Below, piece by piece: positions 1-7,282 of a stretch of 10,996 nucleotides of DNA (the stretch's first letter is position 1; each line of letters starts with the position of its first letter). The position numbers and the translations under genes were made by a program. The DNA comes from OCS116 cluster bacterium (lineage in GTDB: Bacteria > Pseudomonadota > Alphaproteobacteria > Rhizobiales > OSC116). The notes under the pieces are model-generated. The model was not told the origin of the DNA. It saw only the letters and a list, made by a program, of their open reading frames with translations, and did not search any database. The stretch covers positions 1-10,996 of the forward strand of contig NVUS02000370.1 in the NCBI GenBank assembly GCA_002402005.2, read 5' to 3'.

Positions 1-171
1 CTGACCATTACAAATGGCAAACCAATCACTATGGCAATCAATTCTCTATTTGGCTTTAATACAGATATGGGGTTGGTAGCTGCGATGATTGTGGTGTCAG
101 TGATTCCAGGAGTAATCTTGTTCTATTTTATTAGAAACCATATATCCAAAGGATTTGCTATAGGTCATTGA
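1..171 (+). CDS. Carbohydrate ABC transporter permease, C-terminal end (partial)
   Basis: Reading frame 1 is open from the window edge to a TGA at 169-171 and gives 56 residues. The visible part holds the last transmembrane helix (VAAMIVVSVIPGVILFYFI) and ends in RNHISKGFAIGH. This matches the MalG/UgpE-type inner-membrane permease C-terminus, and in particular the end of GlpQ in this window (VRNHIAKGFAMGRV). It is therefore the second permease of another carbohydrate importer. The residues before the helix (NGKPITMAINSLFGFNTDMG) differ from GlpQ, so it is a paralogue, not a recent copy. The EAA loop and the substrate clues lie outside the window, so the substrate (sugar, polyol or glycerol-like) cannot be named. 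Confidence 0.85.
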   Translation: MTITNGKPITMAINSLFGFNTDMGLVAAMIVVSVIPGVILFYFIRNHISKGFAIGH

Positions 172-179
172 ATTTAATC

Positions 180-209
180 AATAATTTAAATTAGACTATT
201 TAAATTATT
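180..209. repeat. Perfect 12-bp A/T-only inverted repeat after the permease gene
   Basis: AATAATTTAAAT (180-191) is the exact reverse complement of ATTTAAATTATT (198-209), with a 6-nt loop TAGACT. It begins 9 nt after the stop codon of the upstream permease. It could be a weak terminator or mRNA 3'-end stabiliser, or a protein-binding palindrome ahead of the chemoreceptor gene. With no G-C pairs in the stem it is not a canonical intrinsic terminator. Confidence 0.5.
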
Positions 210-306
210 ATTAGTAACAGTAAGGCAGAAGCCAAACTTAAATGGAAAAAGCGGGTCCGTTCTTATTTGAAGGGGCAGATGGAATTGGCATAAAAGAGGA
301 AACACA

Positions 307-2307
307 ATGCTTAAACAGGTATCAAAAATTATAAACATATTTTCTGTAAAAACGCAGGTGATTACCATAACTGTATTAAGTGCTTTTGGAATATCAGCTG
401 TGGGGTTCAGCGCATTCTTTACAACAGAATACACATCTGAAATTACTGGAGCGAGCATTGAAATGTCAAATGTTGCTTCAGAATTTAGTGAAATGGGGAA
501 ATTTGGCTTGGAAATGCGAAGGCGTGAAAAAGACTATTTATCAACATATGACACAAAATTTACAAGTGATTATGAACAGGCCTACAAACAGGCAATCGGA
601 ATTTCAAAAAATCTAGCAAATCAAATTGATAGTGAAGATGCCATTCTCGATTTAAATAAAATAACCAAAGGATTTAACTCCCTATCACTACAATTCGAAA
701 AGGTTATAGAACAAAGCCAAATCTTAGGGGTTGATCAAACGTCAGGTTATCTAGGCCAACTAAATTTATCTACTTCTGAAATTGATGGCGTTGTCGAAAA
801 GGTGAAAAAAGAAGTTTTCAAGCCATCACAATTAGATGGTGTAATAGCTGGGTTATTTGCGCTTCGTCTTCAGCAAAAGGAATTTATGTTAACTGGGAAA
901 TCTTCAATTTTAGAAGACTATGAAGTGGAATTAAAAAAATTAGACGCGACCATTGCAAAAGTATTTTTGAGTAGCTCCCAAAAAGAAAAATTAGCAAAGT
1001 CACTAGAAGCCTACAATGTAAGTTTCAATTCCTGGAGTGGCGCAAAAGATAGTTTTAACCAAGAGGTTCTAAAACTCGGCTCAATATATAATGATTTTGC
1101 ACCGTTAATTGTAGCAAAAGGAAATTTTTATACAATTGAAAGCCAGTTGGCGACAGATAAAAGAATTGAAGCGCAATCGACCTCAAACATAATGCTACTA
1201 ATTATCTCCGTAATAATAGTTTTAATTATTACAGTCATAAGTTTGATATTTGCCACAAATATTGCCCAAAAAATTAAGCAACTAAATCAAACAATGCAAA
1301 GCTTGGTAGAAAATGACACTGAAGTTGAAATACCAAATGTTGATTTGAAAAATGAACTGGGTGACATGGCAAAATCGCTTCTTATTTTTAAAGATAATAT
1401 TTTAGCAAAAATGCAGGCCGAAATTGAGAAAGAAAAGCAAAATGGTGAAGAACTTCGTAAAGTGAAGTATGTAGCTGGGTTGATTGATGGTTTCCAATTG
1501 AAGTCTACTGAGAGTATCAAAAATGTTCAAATGGCATCAGAAAAACTAGAAGATGTATCAAAGAGCTTGAATGAATCTGCATCTGATATGCAACAACAAA
1601 GTAAACTAGTGATTAGTAATGTTAATGACACATCAGAAAACGTAACAAGTGCAGCGGCTTCGACTGAGGAAATGGTTGCATCTATTAGTGAGATTGCCGA
1701 ACAAGCGGCTTTGTCTACCGATATAGCTGATGAAGCAAGAACGATGACAACAAAGACTGTGTCAGTCATAAATACGTTATCCTCTAGCGCAAAACATATT
1801 GAAGAAGTTGTAAAATTAATCGAGGAAATCGCTGAACAAACGAATTTGTTGGCATTGAATGCGACCATTGAAGCTGCAAGGGCTGGTGATTCTGGTAAAG
1901 GATTTGCTGTTGTCGCGAATGAGGTCAAGAGTTTGGCAAATCAAACTGCGAAGGCTACTGACGAGATTGCTGAAAGAGTGAACGCTATTCAAAGTGATAG
2001 TGTAAAGGCGAATGAAGCTATTGTTGAAGTTGAAAATATAATCGGTAAGCTTTCAAATTCTTCGATGGGTGTTGCAACAGCAGTTGAAGAGCAGAGTGCA
2101 GTAATTAATGAAATTTCATCAAATGTTGTAAACGCATCCTCTCTTTCGACAAAAAGTTCTGAGTCTATGACAGCTGTTGGGTCTTCGATTGACATTGCTA
2201 AAACGGTGTCTAGTGATGTTTATGACCTTGCAAATGATCTAAACGGACAGATTTCAGATTTACAGTCAGAAATATCAAAATTCCTATCGGGTGTTAAATC
2301 TGCATAG
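307..2307 (+). CDS. Methyl-accepting chemotaxis protein with helical bimodular-like sensor domain
   Basis: A 666-residue transmembrane chemoreceptor that would signal through CheW/CheA. A short cytoplasmic N-terminus is followed by TM1 (about 17-39), a periplasmic region of about 255 residues, TM2 (about 295-316), a HAMP linker (about 317-368, with NELGDMAKSLLIFKDN) and the signalling domain. The conserved hairpin tip lies at about 505-545 (EIAEQTNLLALNATIEAARA, then GKGFAVVANEVKSLA). The periplasmic region has two related segments, MRRREKDYLSTYD near 70 and LRLQQKEFMLTGK near 186, and a size that fit the HBM sensor fold, which in known cases binds small organic ligands; the ligand here is unknown. 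The protein ends SGVKSA with no CheR-tethering pentapeptide. The start is supported by AGAGGA at 295-300. The gene lies 135 nt after a carbohydrate permease and 257 nt before the glycerol operon, so sensing a transported carbon source is plausible but unproven. Confidence 0.95.
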   Translation: MLKQVSKIINIFSVKTQVITITVLSAFGISAVGFSAFFTTEYTSEITGASIEMSNVASEFSEMGKFGLEMRRREKDYLSTYDTKFTSDYEQAYKQAIGISKNLANQIDSEDAILDLNKITKGFNSLSLQFEKVIEQSQILGVDQTSGYLGQLNLSTSEIDGVVEKVKKEVFKPSQLDGVIAGLFALRLQQKEFMLTGKSSILEDYEVELKKLDATIAKVFLSSSQKEKLAKSLEAYNVSFNSWSGAKDSFNQEVLKLGSIYNDFAPLIVAKGNFYTIESQLATDKRIEAQSTSNIMLLIISVIIVLIITVISLIFATNIAQKIKQLNQTMQSLVENDTEVEIPNVDLKNELGDMAKSLLIFKDNILAKMQAEIEKEKQNGEELRKVKYVAGLIDGFQLKSTESIKNVQMASEKLEDVSKSLNESASDMQQQSKLVISNVNDTSENVTSAAASTEEMVASISEIAEQAALSTDIADEARTMTTKTVSVINTLSSSAKHIEEVVKLIEEIAEQTNLLALNATIEAARAGDSGKGFAVVANEVKSLANQTAKATDEIAERVNAIQSDSVKANEAIVEVENIIGKLSNSSMGVATAVEEQSAVINEISSNVVNASSLSTKSSESMTAVGSSIDIAKTVSSDVYDLANDLNGQISDLQSEISKFLSGVKSA

Positions 2308-2342
2308 AGCAATACATTTATTACAGTCATATATATAGGCAC

Positions 2343-2380
2343 GACTTTCGCATTTTTAGTGTTCTTCAAATGCGAAAGTC
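2343..2380. terminator. Probable terminator hairpin between the chemoreceptor gene and glpD
   Basis: GACTTTCGCATTT (2343-2355) and AAATGCGAAAGTC (2368-2380) are perfect 13-bp inverted arms with a 12-nt loop. The hairpin starts 35 nt after the chemoreceptor stop. No T-run follows directly (CATTCCAATT comes next), and T-rich sequence appears only from about 2399. It may therefore be an imperfect intrinsic terminator, a 3'-end stabiliser, or, since its arms contain CGAAA/TTTCG like the glpD operator boxes, a distal regulatory site. It separates the chemoreceptor unit from the glp unit. Confidence 0.55.
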
Positions 2381-2461
2381 CATTCCAATTGGCATTCGTT
2401 TTACTTTTATTTTTTAAATTATTTTGCAAATTTCGCTGTATAGAAAGTTAATTTGTATAAC

Positions 2462-2538
2462 TTCGAACATTTCGAATAATTTAGAAGAAAAACGAAGATA
2501 ATTATTGAGAAAGCGAAATTACAATGCTAGTCTCGAAA
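2462..2538 (+). promoter_or_regulatory. Putative glp operator/promoter region with phased CGAA boxes
   Basis: Five CGAA motifs begin at 2464, 2473, 2493, 2514 and 2534, so the spacing is 9, 20, 21 and 20 bp and all lie on about the same helix face. The first two are inside TTCGAA palindromes. This is the only long non-coding stretch before the operon. DeoR-family regulators such as GlpR are known to use repeated TTCG/CGAA-type half-sites, so a GlpR-like operator is the natural reading. Candidate -10 elements AATAAT (2475-2480) and GATAAT (2497-2502) lie within the series, which would suit repression, but no convincing -35 element could be fixed. No glpR gene is present in the window. Confidence 0.5.
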
Positions 2539-2564
2539 AAAAAGAACTGTATTGAGGGGTACTG

Positions 2565-4208
2565 GTGTCAAATTTCAAAACAAATAATGAGCAAACTAAT
2601 CAACGCATAGTCGATCTATTTATTATAGGTGGTGGTGTGAACGGTTGTGGTATAGCTCGTGATGCTGTTGGAAGAGGCCTAAGTGTAGCTCTAGCCGAAA
2701 AAGCGGATTTAGGGGGTGCGACTTCTTCGGCATCCACAAAAATGTTTCACGGTGGACTAAGATACCTTGAGTTTTTTAAAGTTCGGTTGGTGCGTGAAGC
2801 ACTTGTAGAACGCGAAATTTTGTTGCGAGCAATGCCTCATATTAGTTGGCCGATGAGATTTGTACTCCCGTACCATAAAGATATGCGCTTTGAAGGTGAA
2901 ACTTCAGTTTCACAACTTTTGAAATACACGATGCCTTGGTTGAAGGGTAGGAGACCTGCTTGGTTAATTAGGATCGGTCTTTTCGTCTATGATCATTTAG
3001 GTGGCAGAAAAATACTACCTGCTACTTCCAGTGTTAATTTGAATGAAGATGTGGTTGGCGAAACTCTAAAGTCAAAGTTTAAAAAGGCTTTTGAATATTC
3101 TGATTGTTGGGTTCAAGACAGTCGTTTGGTTATTTTAAATGCGAGAGACGCTTATGAGCGTGGCGCTAACATTATGGCAAGAACAGAAGTTTTGTCAGCA
3201 GTGAGAAAAAATGGCATTTGGGAAGTTGTGACTAAGCCTTTTAGCGGAGCCGAAGAAACTCATTATGCGAAAGCGCTAGTTAATGCTAGTGGCCCGTGGG
3301 TTGAGAATGTAGTTAAGAACGTAGCTCGCGTTACCGATTCCTCAGGTGTTAGACTGGTGCGAGGAAGTCATATTGTGACAAAAAAACTATTTGATCATGA
3401 TAAAGCTTACTTTCTACAGGGTGTTGATGGACGAATAATATTTGTACTTCCTTATGAAGATGATTTTACATTAATTGGCACAACTGATCAGGATTATCAT
3501 GGGAGTGTCGATAATATTTCTTGTGATGCGGATGAAGTTGATTACTTGTGTAACTTCGTTTCTGATTACTTCAAAAACCCAATAAATAAAGATGATGTTG
3601 TTTGGTCTTATTCTGGCGTTCGCCCATTATATAATGATGGCGCTAAGTCTGCGACTTCGGCAACTAGAGATTATGTTTTGGTTGTTAACCAAGATAATGG
3701 CTCCCTCGAAAGTAAAGGTGCAATTGCACCTTTACTTAATATTTACGGTGGAAAAATCACTACCTATCGTCGCCTGGCAGAATCTGCTCTTGATAAGCTC
3801 TCCCTGTTTTTCCCAGAGTTAGGTCCCAAATGGACAGCTGATGCCTCCCTGCCAGGCGGCGGTTTCCGAGTGAGTGAAGTTCAGCTTCTTATTAATAATT
3901 TAGAATCAAGATACCCTTTCCTAGATAATTATTGGGCAAAGCGGATGATTCGCACATATGGAACAGATGCAGAATTAATTCTCGCTGATGCCACTTCCAA
4001 AGAAGAGCTAGGTGTTGATTTTGGATGTAGCTTAACAGAAGCGGAAGTAAATTGGCTTTTAGAAAAAGAATTTGTGTATTGTGTAGAAGATGTTTTGTGG
4101 CGCAGAACCAAATTGGGTTTGAGAATAAATGAAGCTCAAAAAGATGAGTTACAAAATTGGATAACAAATAGGCTTGAAAGCCAAGAAAATAGCGTAGCTG
4201 CTAATTAA
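2565..4208 (+). CDS. glpD: Aerobic glycerol-3-phosphate dehydrogenase
   Basis: A 547-residue FAD enzyme that oxidises sn-glycerol-3-phosphate to dihydroxyacetone phosphate and passes electrons to quinone at the inner membrane. The FAD-binding motif IIGGGVNGCGIARDA is near 20-34, followed by ATSSASTKMFHGGLRYLE (about 52-69). Further family blocks are RGSHIV near 264, IGTTDQDY near 303, YSGVRPLY near 348 and the C-terminal VEDVLWRRTKLG near 507. The start is GTG at 2565, chosen because GAGGGG at 2554-2559 is well placed and no in-frame ATG precedes the FAD motif. Compared with E. coli GlpD (501 residues) it has about 16 extra N-terminal residues and an insertion of about 22 residues (near 107-128) before the conserved RPAWLIR. 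It is the first gene of the operon, 18 nt ahead of glpS. Confidence 0.97.
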   Translation: MSNFKTNNEQTNQRIVDLFIIGGGVNGCGIARDAVGRGLSVALAEKADLGGATSSASTKMFHGGLRYLEFFKVRLVREALVEREILLRAMPHISWPMRFVLPYHKDMRFEGETSVSQLLKYTMPWLKGRRPAWLIRIGLFVYDHLGGRKILPATSSVNLNEDVVGETLKSKFKKAFEYSDCWVQDSRLVILNARDAYERGANIMARTEVLSAVRKNGIWEVVTKPFSGAEETHYAKALVNASGPWVENVVKNVARVTDSSGVRLVRGSHIVTKKLFDHDKAYFLQGVDGRIIFVLPYEDDFTLIGTTDQDYHGSVDNISCDADEVDYLCNFVSDYFKNPINKDDVVWSYSGVRPLYNDGAKSATSATRDYVLVVNQDNGSLESKGAIAPLLNIYGGKITTYRRLAESALDKLSLFFPELGPKWTADASLPGGGFRVSEVQLLINNLESRYPFLDNYWAKRMIRTYGTDAELILADATSKEELGVDFGCSLTEAEVNWLLEKEFVYCVEDVLWRRTKLGLRINEAQKDELQNWITNRLESQENSVAAN

Positions 4209-4226
4209 ATTCCAGGGAGGAAATAA

Positions 4227-5315
4227 ATGTCCTTGCAGCTTAAAGATGTGACCTTAACCGTAAACGGACGGCCGCATTTATTTGAAACCAGCTTAGAATT
4301 GGAAAAAGGCACAATGAATGTGTTATTAGGTCCAACTCTAGCAGGTAAAACTACACTAATGAGATTGATGGCGGGACTAGACGTTCCGACTTCAGGAAAA
4401 GTGTATTGGAATGGTAAAGATGTAACTGGTATGCGCGTACAAGATCGCCATATAGCTATGGTTTACCAACAATTCATTAATTACCCAACAATGAGCGTAT
4501 ATGATAATATTGCTTCTCCGTTGCGGTTAATGAAACAATCAAAAAGTGAGATCGACAAAGCAGTCAGAAGTACTGCCGAGATTGTCAAAATGTCAGACAT
4601 GCTTGATCGAAAACCTTTAGAATTGTCTGGTGGACAGCAGCAAAGATGCGCTTTGGCGCGGGCTTTGGTTAAAGGATCTGGCCTTGTATTGTTGGATGAA
4701 CCTTTAGCTAACCTCGATTATAAGTTGAGAGAAGAGTTACGAGCTGAAATTCCCAAGATGTTTGAAGAATCTGGAGCGATTTTTGTTTACGCAACGACTG
4801 AACCAGAGGAAGCCTTATTGCTTGGTGGCAATACAGCAACTTTGTGGGAAGGGCGTATCACTCAATTTAATAAAGCACCTGAAGTTTATCATCGTCCTAA
4901 CAATATGATCACTGCAAGGGTATTCTCAGACCCACCAATGAACTTTCTGAAACTTTCCAAAATAGGAAATCAATTGTTCCTTGATGATGGTCAAGCAATG
5001 TTAGCAACTGGAAATCTCAGTAAGTTAAAAGATGGTAAATATATGGCAGGTTTTCGTCCCAATCATTTGGAGTTAAATGCGCCAAATGATACTGCAATGA
5101 AATTTTCTGCTCTTTTGAATGTAACTGAATATACAGGTGCGGAAACATTTTTACACATGGAACATGGTGGGCACAACTGGGTTGGCTTAGTTGAAGGCAC
5201 GCAAAAGTTAGATTTGAATTCTATTTTGCCCGTCTACCTAGATGCTGGTCACATTTACATTTTTGCTGAAGATGGAGCATTAGTAATGCCTGCGTCTTAT
5301 GCAACAGCAGCATAG
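4227..5315 (+). CDS. glpS: Glycerol ABC transporter ATP-binding subunit GlpS
   Basis: A 362-residue ATPase of the MalK/UgpC class that acts on the cytoplasmic face with GlpT to power the GlpPQ channel. Walker A is GPTLAGKT (35-42), the Q-loop is VYQQFINYP (about 79-87), the signature LSGGQ is intact (133-137) and Walker B is LVLLDEP (153-159). The C-terminal third is the regulatory TOBE/OB region typical of this class (ends about 362). The H-loop reads VYATTEPEEA (187-196), so the usual switch histidine is replaced by Thr191. From memory this is a feature of GlpS homologues, not damage. Its partner GlpT has the reverse pattern. AGGGAGG at 4214-4220 supports the start. The symbol follows the Rhizobium leguminosarum glpSTPQUV naming. 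Confidence 0.92.
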   Translation: MSLQLKDVTLTVNGRPHLFETSLELEKGTMNVLLGPTLAGKTTLMRLMAGLDVPTSGKVYWNGKDVTGMRVQDRHIAMVYQQFINYPTMSVYDNIASPLRLMKQSKSEIDKAVRSTAEIVKMSDMLDRKPLELSGGQQQRCALARALVKGSGLVLLDEPLANLDYKLREELRAEIPKMFEESGAIFVYATTEPEEALLLGGNTATLWEGRITQFNKAPEVYHRPNNMITARVFSDPPMNFLKLSKIGNQLFLDDGQAMLATGNLSKLKDGKYMAGFRPNHLELNAPNDTAMKFSALLNVTEYTGAETFLHMEHGGHNWVGLVEGTQKLDLNSILPVYLDAGHIYIFAEDGALVMPASYATAA

Positions 5316-5327
5316 AGGAGAAAATAA

Positions 5328-6407
5328 ATGGCGAAAATAACATTATCAAACCTTGCACATTCATATTCTTCTAATCCAAAAAATGAATCTGATTATGCAT
5401 TAAAAAAATTAAACCATGTTTGGGATGATGGATCGGCGTATGCACTTCTCGGGCCGTCAGGTTGTGGCAAATCCACCTTACTGAATATCATTTCTGGATT
5501 GCTAATACCGTCTGAAGGTCAGATATTTTTTGATGATCATGATGTCACAAACGCAGACACTTCCGAAAGAAATATTGCTCAAGTTTTTCAGTTTCCAGTA
5601 GTTTATGACACAATGACTGTTAAGCAAAATTTGGCTTTCCCGTTAAAAAACCGAAAAGTAGATGCAAGTTATATCGAAGCTCGGGTTAACGAAATTGCAG
5701 AAATGATTGGTGTGACGGAAGTCTTGAATAACAAGGCTCAAGGACTTACTGCGGACGCTAAGCAAAAGATTTCTTTAGGTCGCGGAATGGTTAGAGAAGA
5801 TGTGAATGCCATTCTATTTGACGAGCCTTTGACAGTCATCGACCCACATATGAAATGGGAATTGCGTACTCAGTTAAAAGCACTACATCAGCAATTAGAA
5901 CACACTATGATTTATGTGACTCATGATCAGACAGAAGCTTTAACTTTTGCTGACAAAGTTGTGGTCATGTTCGACGGAAAAGTTGTCCAAATTGGCACAC
6001 CGACAGAACTATTTGAACGACCCAACCATACATTTGTTGGTTATTTTATTGGTTCACCAGGAATGAATTTTTTGACTGTTGCAATCGAAGGTCAGAAAGC
6101 TTTTATCCACGATGAAGAAATTGATTTGGGTAATAATTATTCAATTTCAAGAGGTAAGGTCGAAATCGGTATTCGCCCAGAATTTGTTAGTTTATCTGAT
6201 GATGCAAGCGGTCTTCCCGTAAAAATAAAACGAGTAGAGGATGTTGGCCGACACAAAATTGTTCGTACAGACTTTTATGGGACGGAAATCAATTTGATAG
6301 TTTCATCTTCAACAATGGTTCCCTCAGATTCATGTCGCTTGAAATTCAAAAAATCAGCAGTGAACGTCTATCTAGATGGCTGGCGGGTAAACGGGGAGAC
6401 AGTATAA
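5328..6407 (+). CDS. glpT: Glycerol ABC transporter ATP-binding subunit GlpT
   Basis: A 359-residue MalK-class ATPase and partner of GlpS. Walker A is GPSGCGKST (42-50), the Q-loop is VFQFPVVYDTMTV (86-98), Walker B is AILFDEP (161-167) and the switch histidine is present (YVTHDQTEA, His199). The ABC signature is degenerate: LTADAKQK (140-147) replaces LSGGQQQR, and the D-loop is TVID instead of the usual SNLD-like form. The C-terminal segment is the TOBE/OB regulatory region (FERPNHTFVGYFIGSPGMNF at the junction). It follows glpS by 12 nt, with GAGGAG at 5315-5320, and its TAA shares one base with the glpP start. This GlpT is an ABC ATPase and is unrelated to the E. coli glycerol-3-phosphate antiporter of the same name. 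Confidence 0.92.
   Translation: MAKITLSNLAHSYSSNPKNESDYALKKLNHVWDDGSAYALLGPSGCGKSTLLNIISGLLIPSEGQIFFDDHDVTNADTSERNIAQVFQFPVVYDTMTVKQNLAFPLKNRKVDASYIEARVNEIAEMIGVTEVLNNKAQGLTADAKQKISLGRGMVREDVNAILFDEPLTVIDPHMKWELRTQLKALHQQLEHTMIYVTHDQTEALTFADKVVVMFDGKVVQIGTPTELFERPNHTFVGYFIGSPGMNFLTVAIEGQKAFIHDEEIDLGNNYSISRGKVEIGIRPEFVSLSDDASGLPVKIKRVEDVGRHKIVRTDFYGTEINLIVSSSTMVPSDSCRLKFKKSAVNVYLDGWRVNGETV
6393..6398 (+). promoter_or_regulatory. Ribosome binding site deciding the glpP start
   Basis: GGGGAG lies 8 nt before the ATG at 6407, inside the last codons of glpT. The same frame is open further upstream to an ATG at 6332, but those 25 extra residues overlap glpT and lack a comparable site, so 6407 is preferred. 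Confidence 0.7.
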
Positions 6408-7282
6408 TGAATAAAACAGTTAATCAAAAGGCGTGGTTTCTTGTTCTGCCAGTACTTGTGTTGGTAGCATTTTCAGCCGTAATTCCATTAATGACAGTTG
6501 TGAATTACTCTGTGCAAGACACATTTGGAAATAATATTTTTTATTGGGTAGGGCTTGAATGGTTCGAAGAAATTTTAAATTCTGAGCGTATTCATAATGC
6601 TTTGGGTCGTCAAATTATATTCACTTCAATTATTATGCTAATTGAAATTCCACTAGGTATTTTCATAGCATTGCAAATGCCCAAAAAGAACGGCTTATGG
6701 TCTTCATTATGTCTCGTGCTAATTGCACTACCGTTATTGATTCCTTGGAACGTAGTGGGTACAATTTGGCAAATATTCGGGCGCATAGATATTGGATTAT
6801 TGGGTTACAGCCTAAATGCTTTAGGAATTGACTATAATTATGTTCAAAATCCACTTCATGCTTGGATAACCATAATTGTTATGGATGTGTGGCACTGGAC
6901 ATCACTTGTTGTATTGCTTTGCTATGCGGGACTTCAATCAATACCTGACGCCTATTATCAGGCCGCGAAAATTGATCAAGCAAGCAGAATTAATATATTT
7001 AGATATATCGAACTACCGAAGATGGCAGGTGTTCTTCTAATTGCATCATTACTTCGTTTCATGGATAGTTTCATGATCTATACGGAACCTTTTGTTTTAA
7101 CTGGTGGCGGACCTGGAAATGTAACAACATTTCTATCAATTGACCTAGTTAAAATGGCGATTGGACAATTTGATCTTGGTCCAGCCGCCGCCTTTTCACT
7201 CATGTATTTCTTGGTCATATTGCTGATTTCTTGGGTGTTCTTTACCGTGATGACTAATTTAGATAAGAAGGAGGGCGTTTAA
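6407..7282 (+). CDS. glpP: Glycerol ABC transporter permease GlpP
   Basis: A 291-residue inner-membrane permease of the MalF/UgpA type, forming the glycerol channel with GlpQ. About six hydrophobic helices are visible (near 10-32, 68-90, 100-125, 152-177, 205-222 and 262-285). The EAA loop that docks on the ATPases is DAYYQAAKIDQASRINIF (about 181-198), followed by IELPKM. The block FVLTGGGPGNVTTFLS (229-244) is typical of first permeases in carbohydrate importers. The start overlaps the glpT stop by one base (TAATG), and the stop overlaps the glpQ start in the same way, pointing to coupled translation and equal output of the three proteins. Confidence 0.93.
   Translation: MNKTVNQKAWFLVLPVLVLVAFSAVIPLMTVVNYSVQDTFGNNIFYWVGLEWFEEILNSERIHNALGRQIIFTSIIMLIEIPLGIFIALQMPKKNGLWSSLCLVLIALPLLIPWNVVGTIWQIFGRIDIGLLGYSLNALGIDYNYVQNPLHAWITIIVMDVWHWTSLVVLLCYAGLQSIPDAYYQAAKIDQASRINIFRYIELPKMAGVLLIASLLRFMDSFMIYTEPFVLTGGGPGNVTTFLSIDLVKMAIGQFDLGPAAAFSLMYFLVILLISWVFFTVMTNLDKKEGV
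7268..7275 (+). promoter_or_regulatory. Strong ribosome binding site for glpQ inside glpP
   Basis: AAGGAGGG ends 6 nt before the glpQ ATG at 7282 and is the strongest Shine-Dalgarno match in the operon. It lies within the last codons of glpP (the KKEGV end), so it can re-recruit ribosomes at the TAATG junction. Confidence 0.75.

Noticed and set aside
1527..1928. A 133-codon minus-strand frame opposite the chemoreceptor signalling domain.
   Set aside because: It mirrors the highly conserved hairpin-tip coding region on the + strand, has no family signature, and is best seen as a shadow.
2424..2446. TTGCAA with TATAGA considered as a -35/-10 promoter pair for glpD.
   Set aside because: The spacing is only about 9-10 bp, too short for a sigma70-type promoter.
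6332..6406. A longer start for glpP inside glpT.
   Set aside because: The 25 extra residues are an out-of-frame reading of glpT, and the TAATG start at 6407 has a well-placed GGGGAG.
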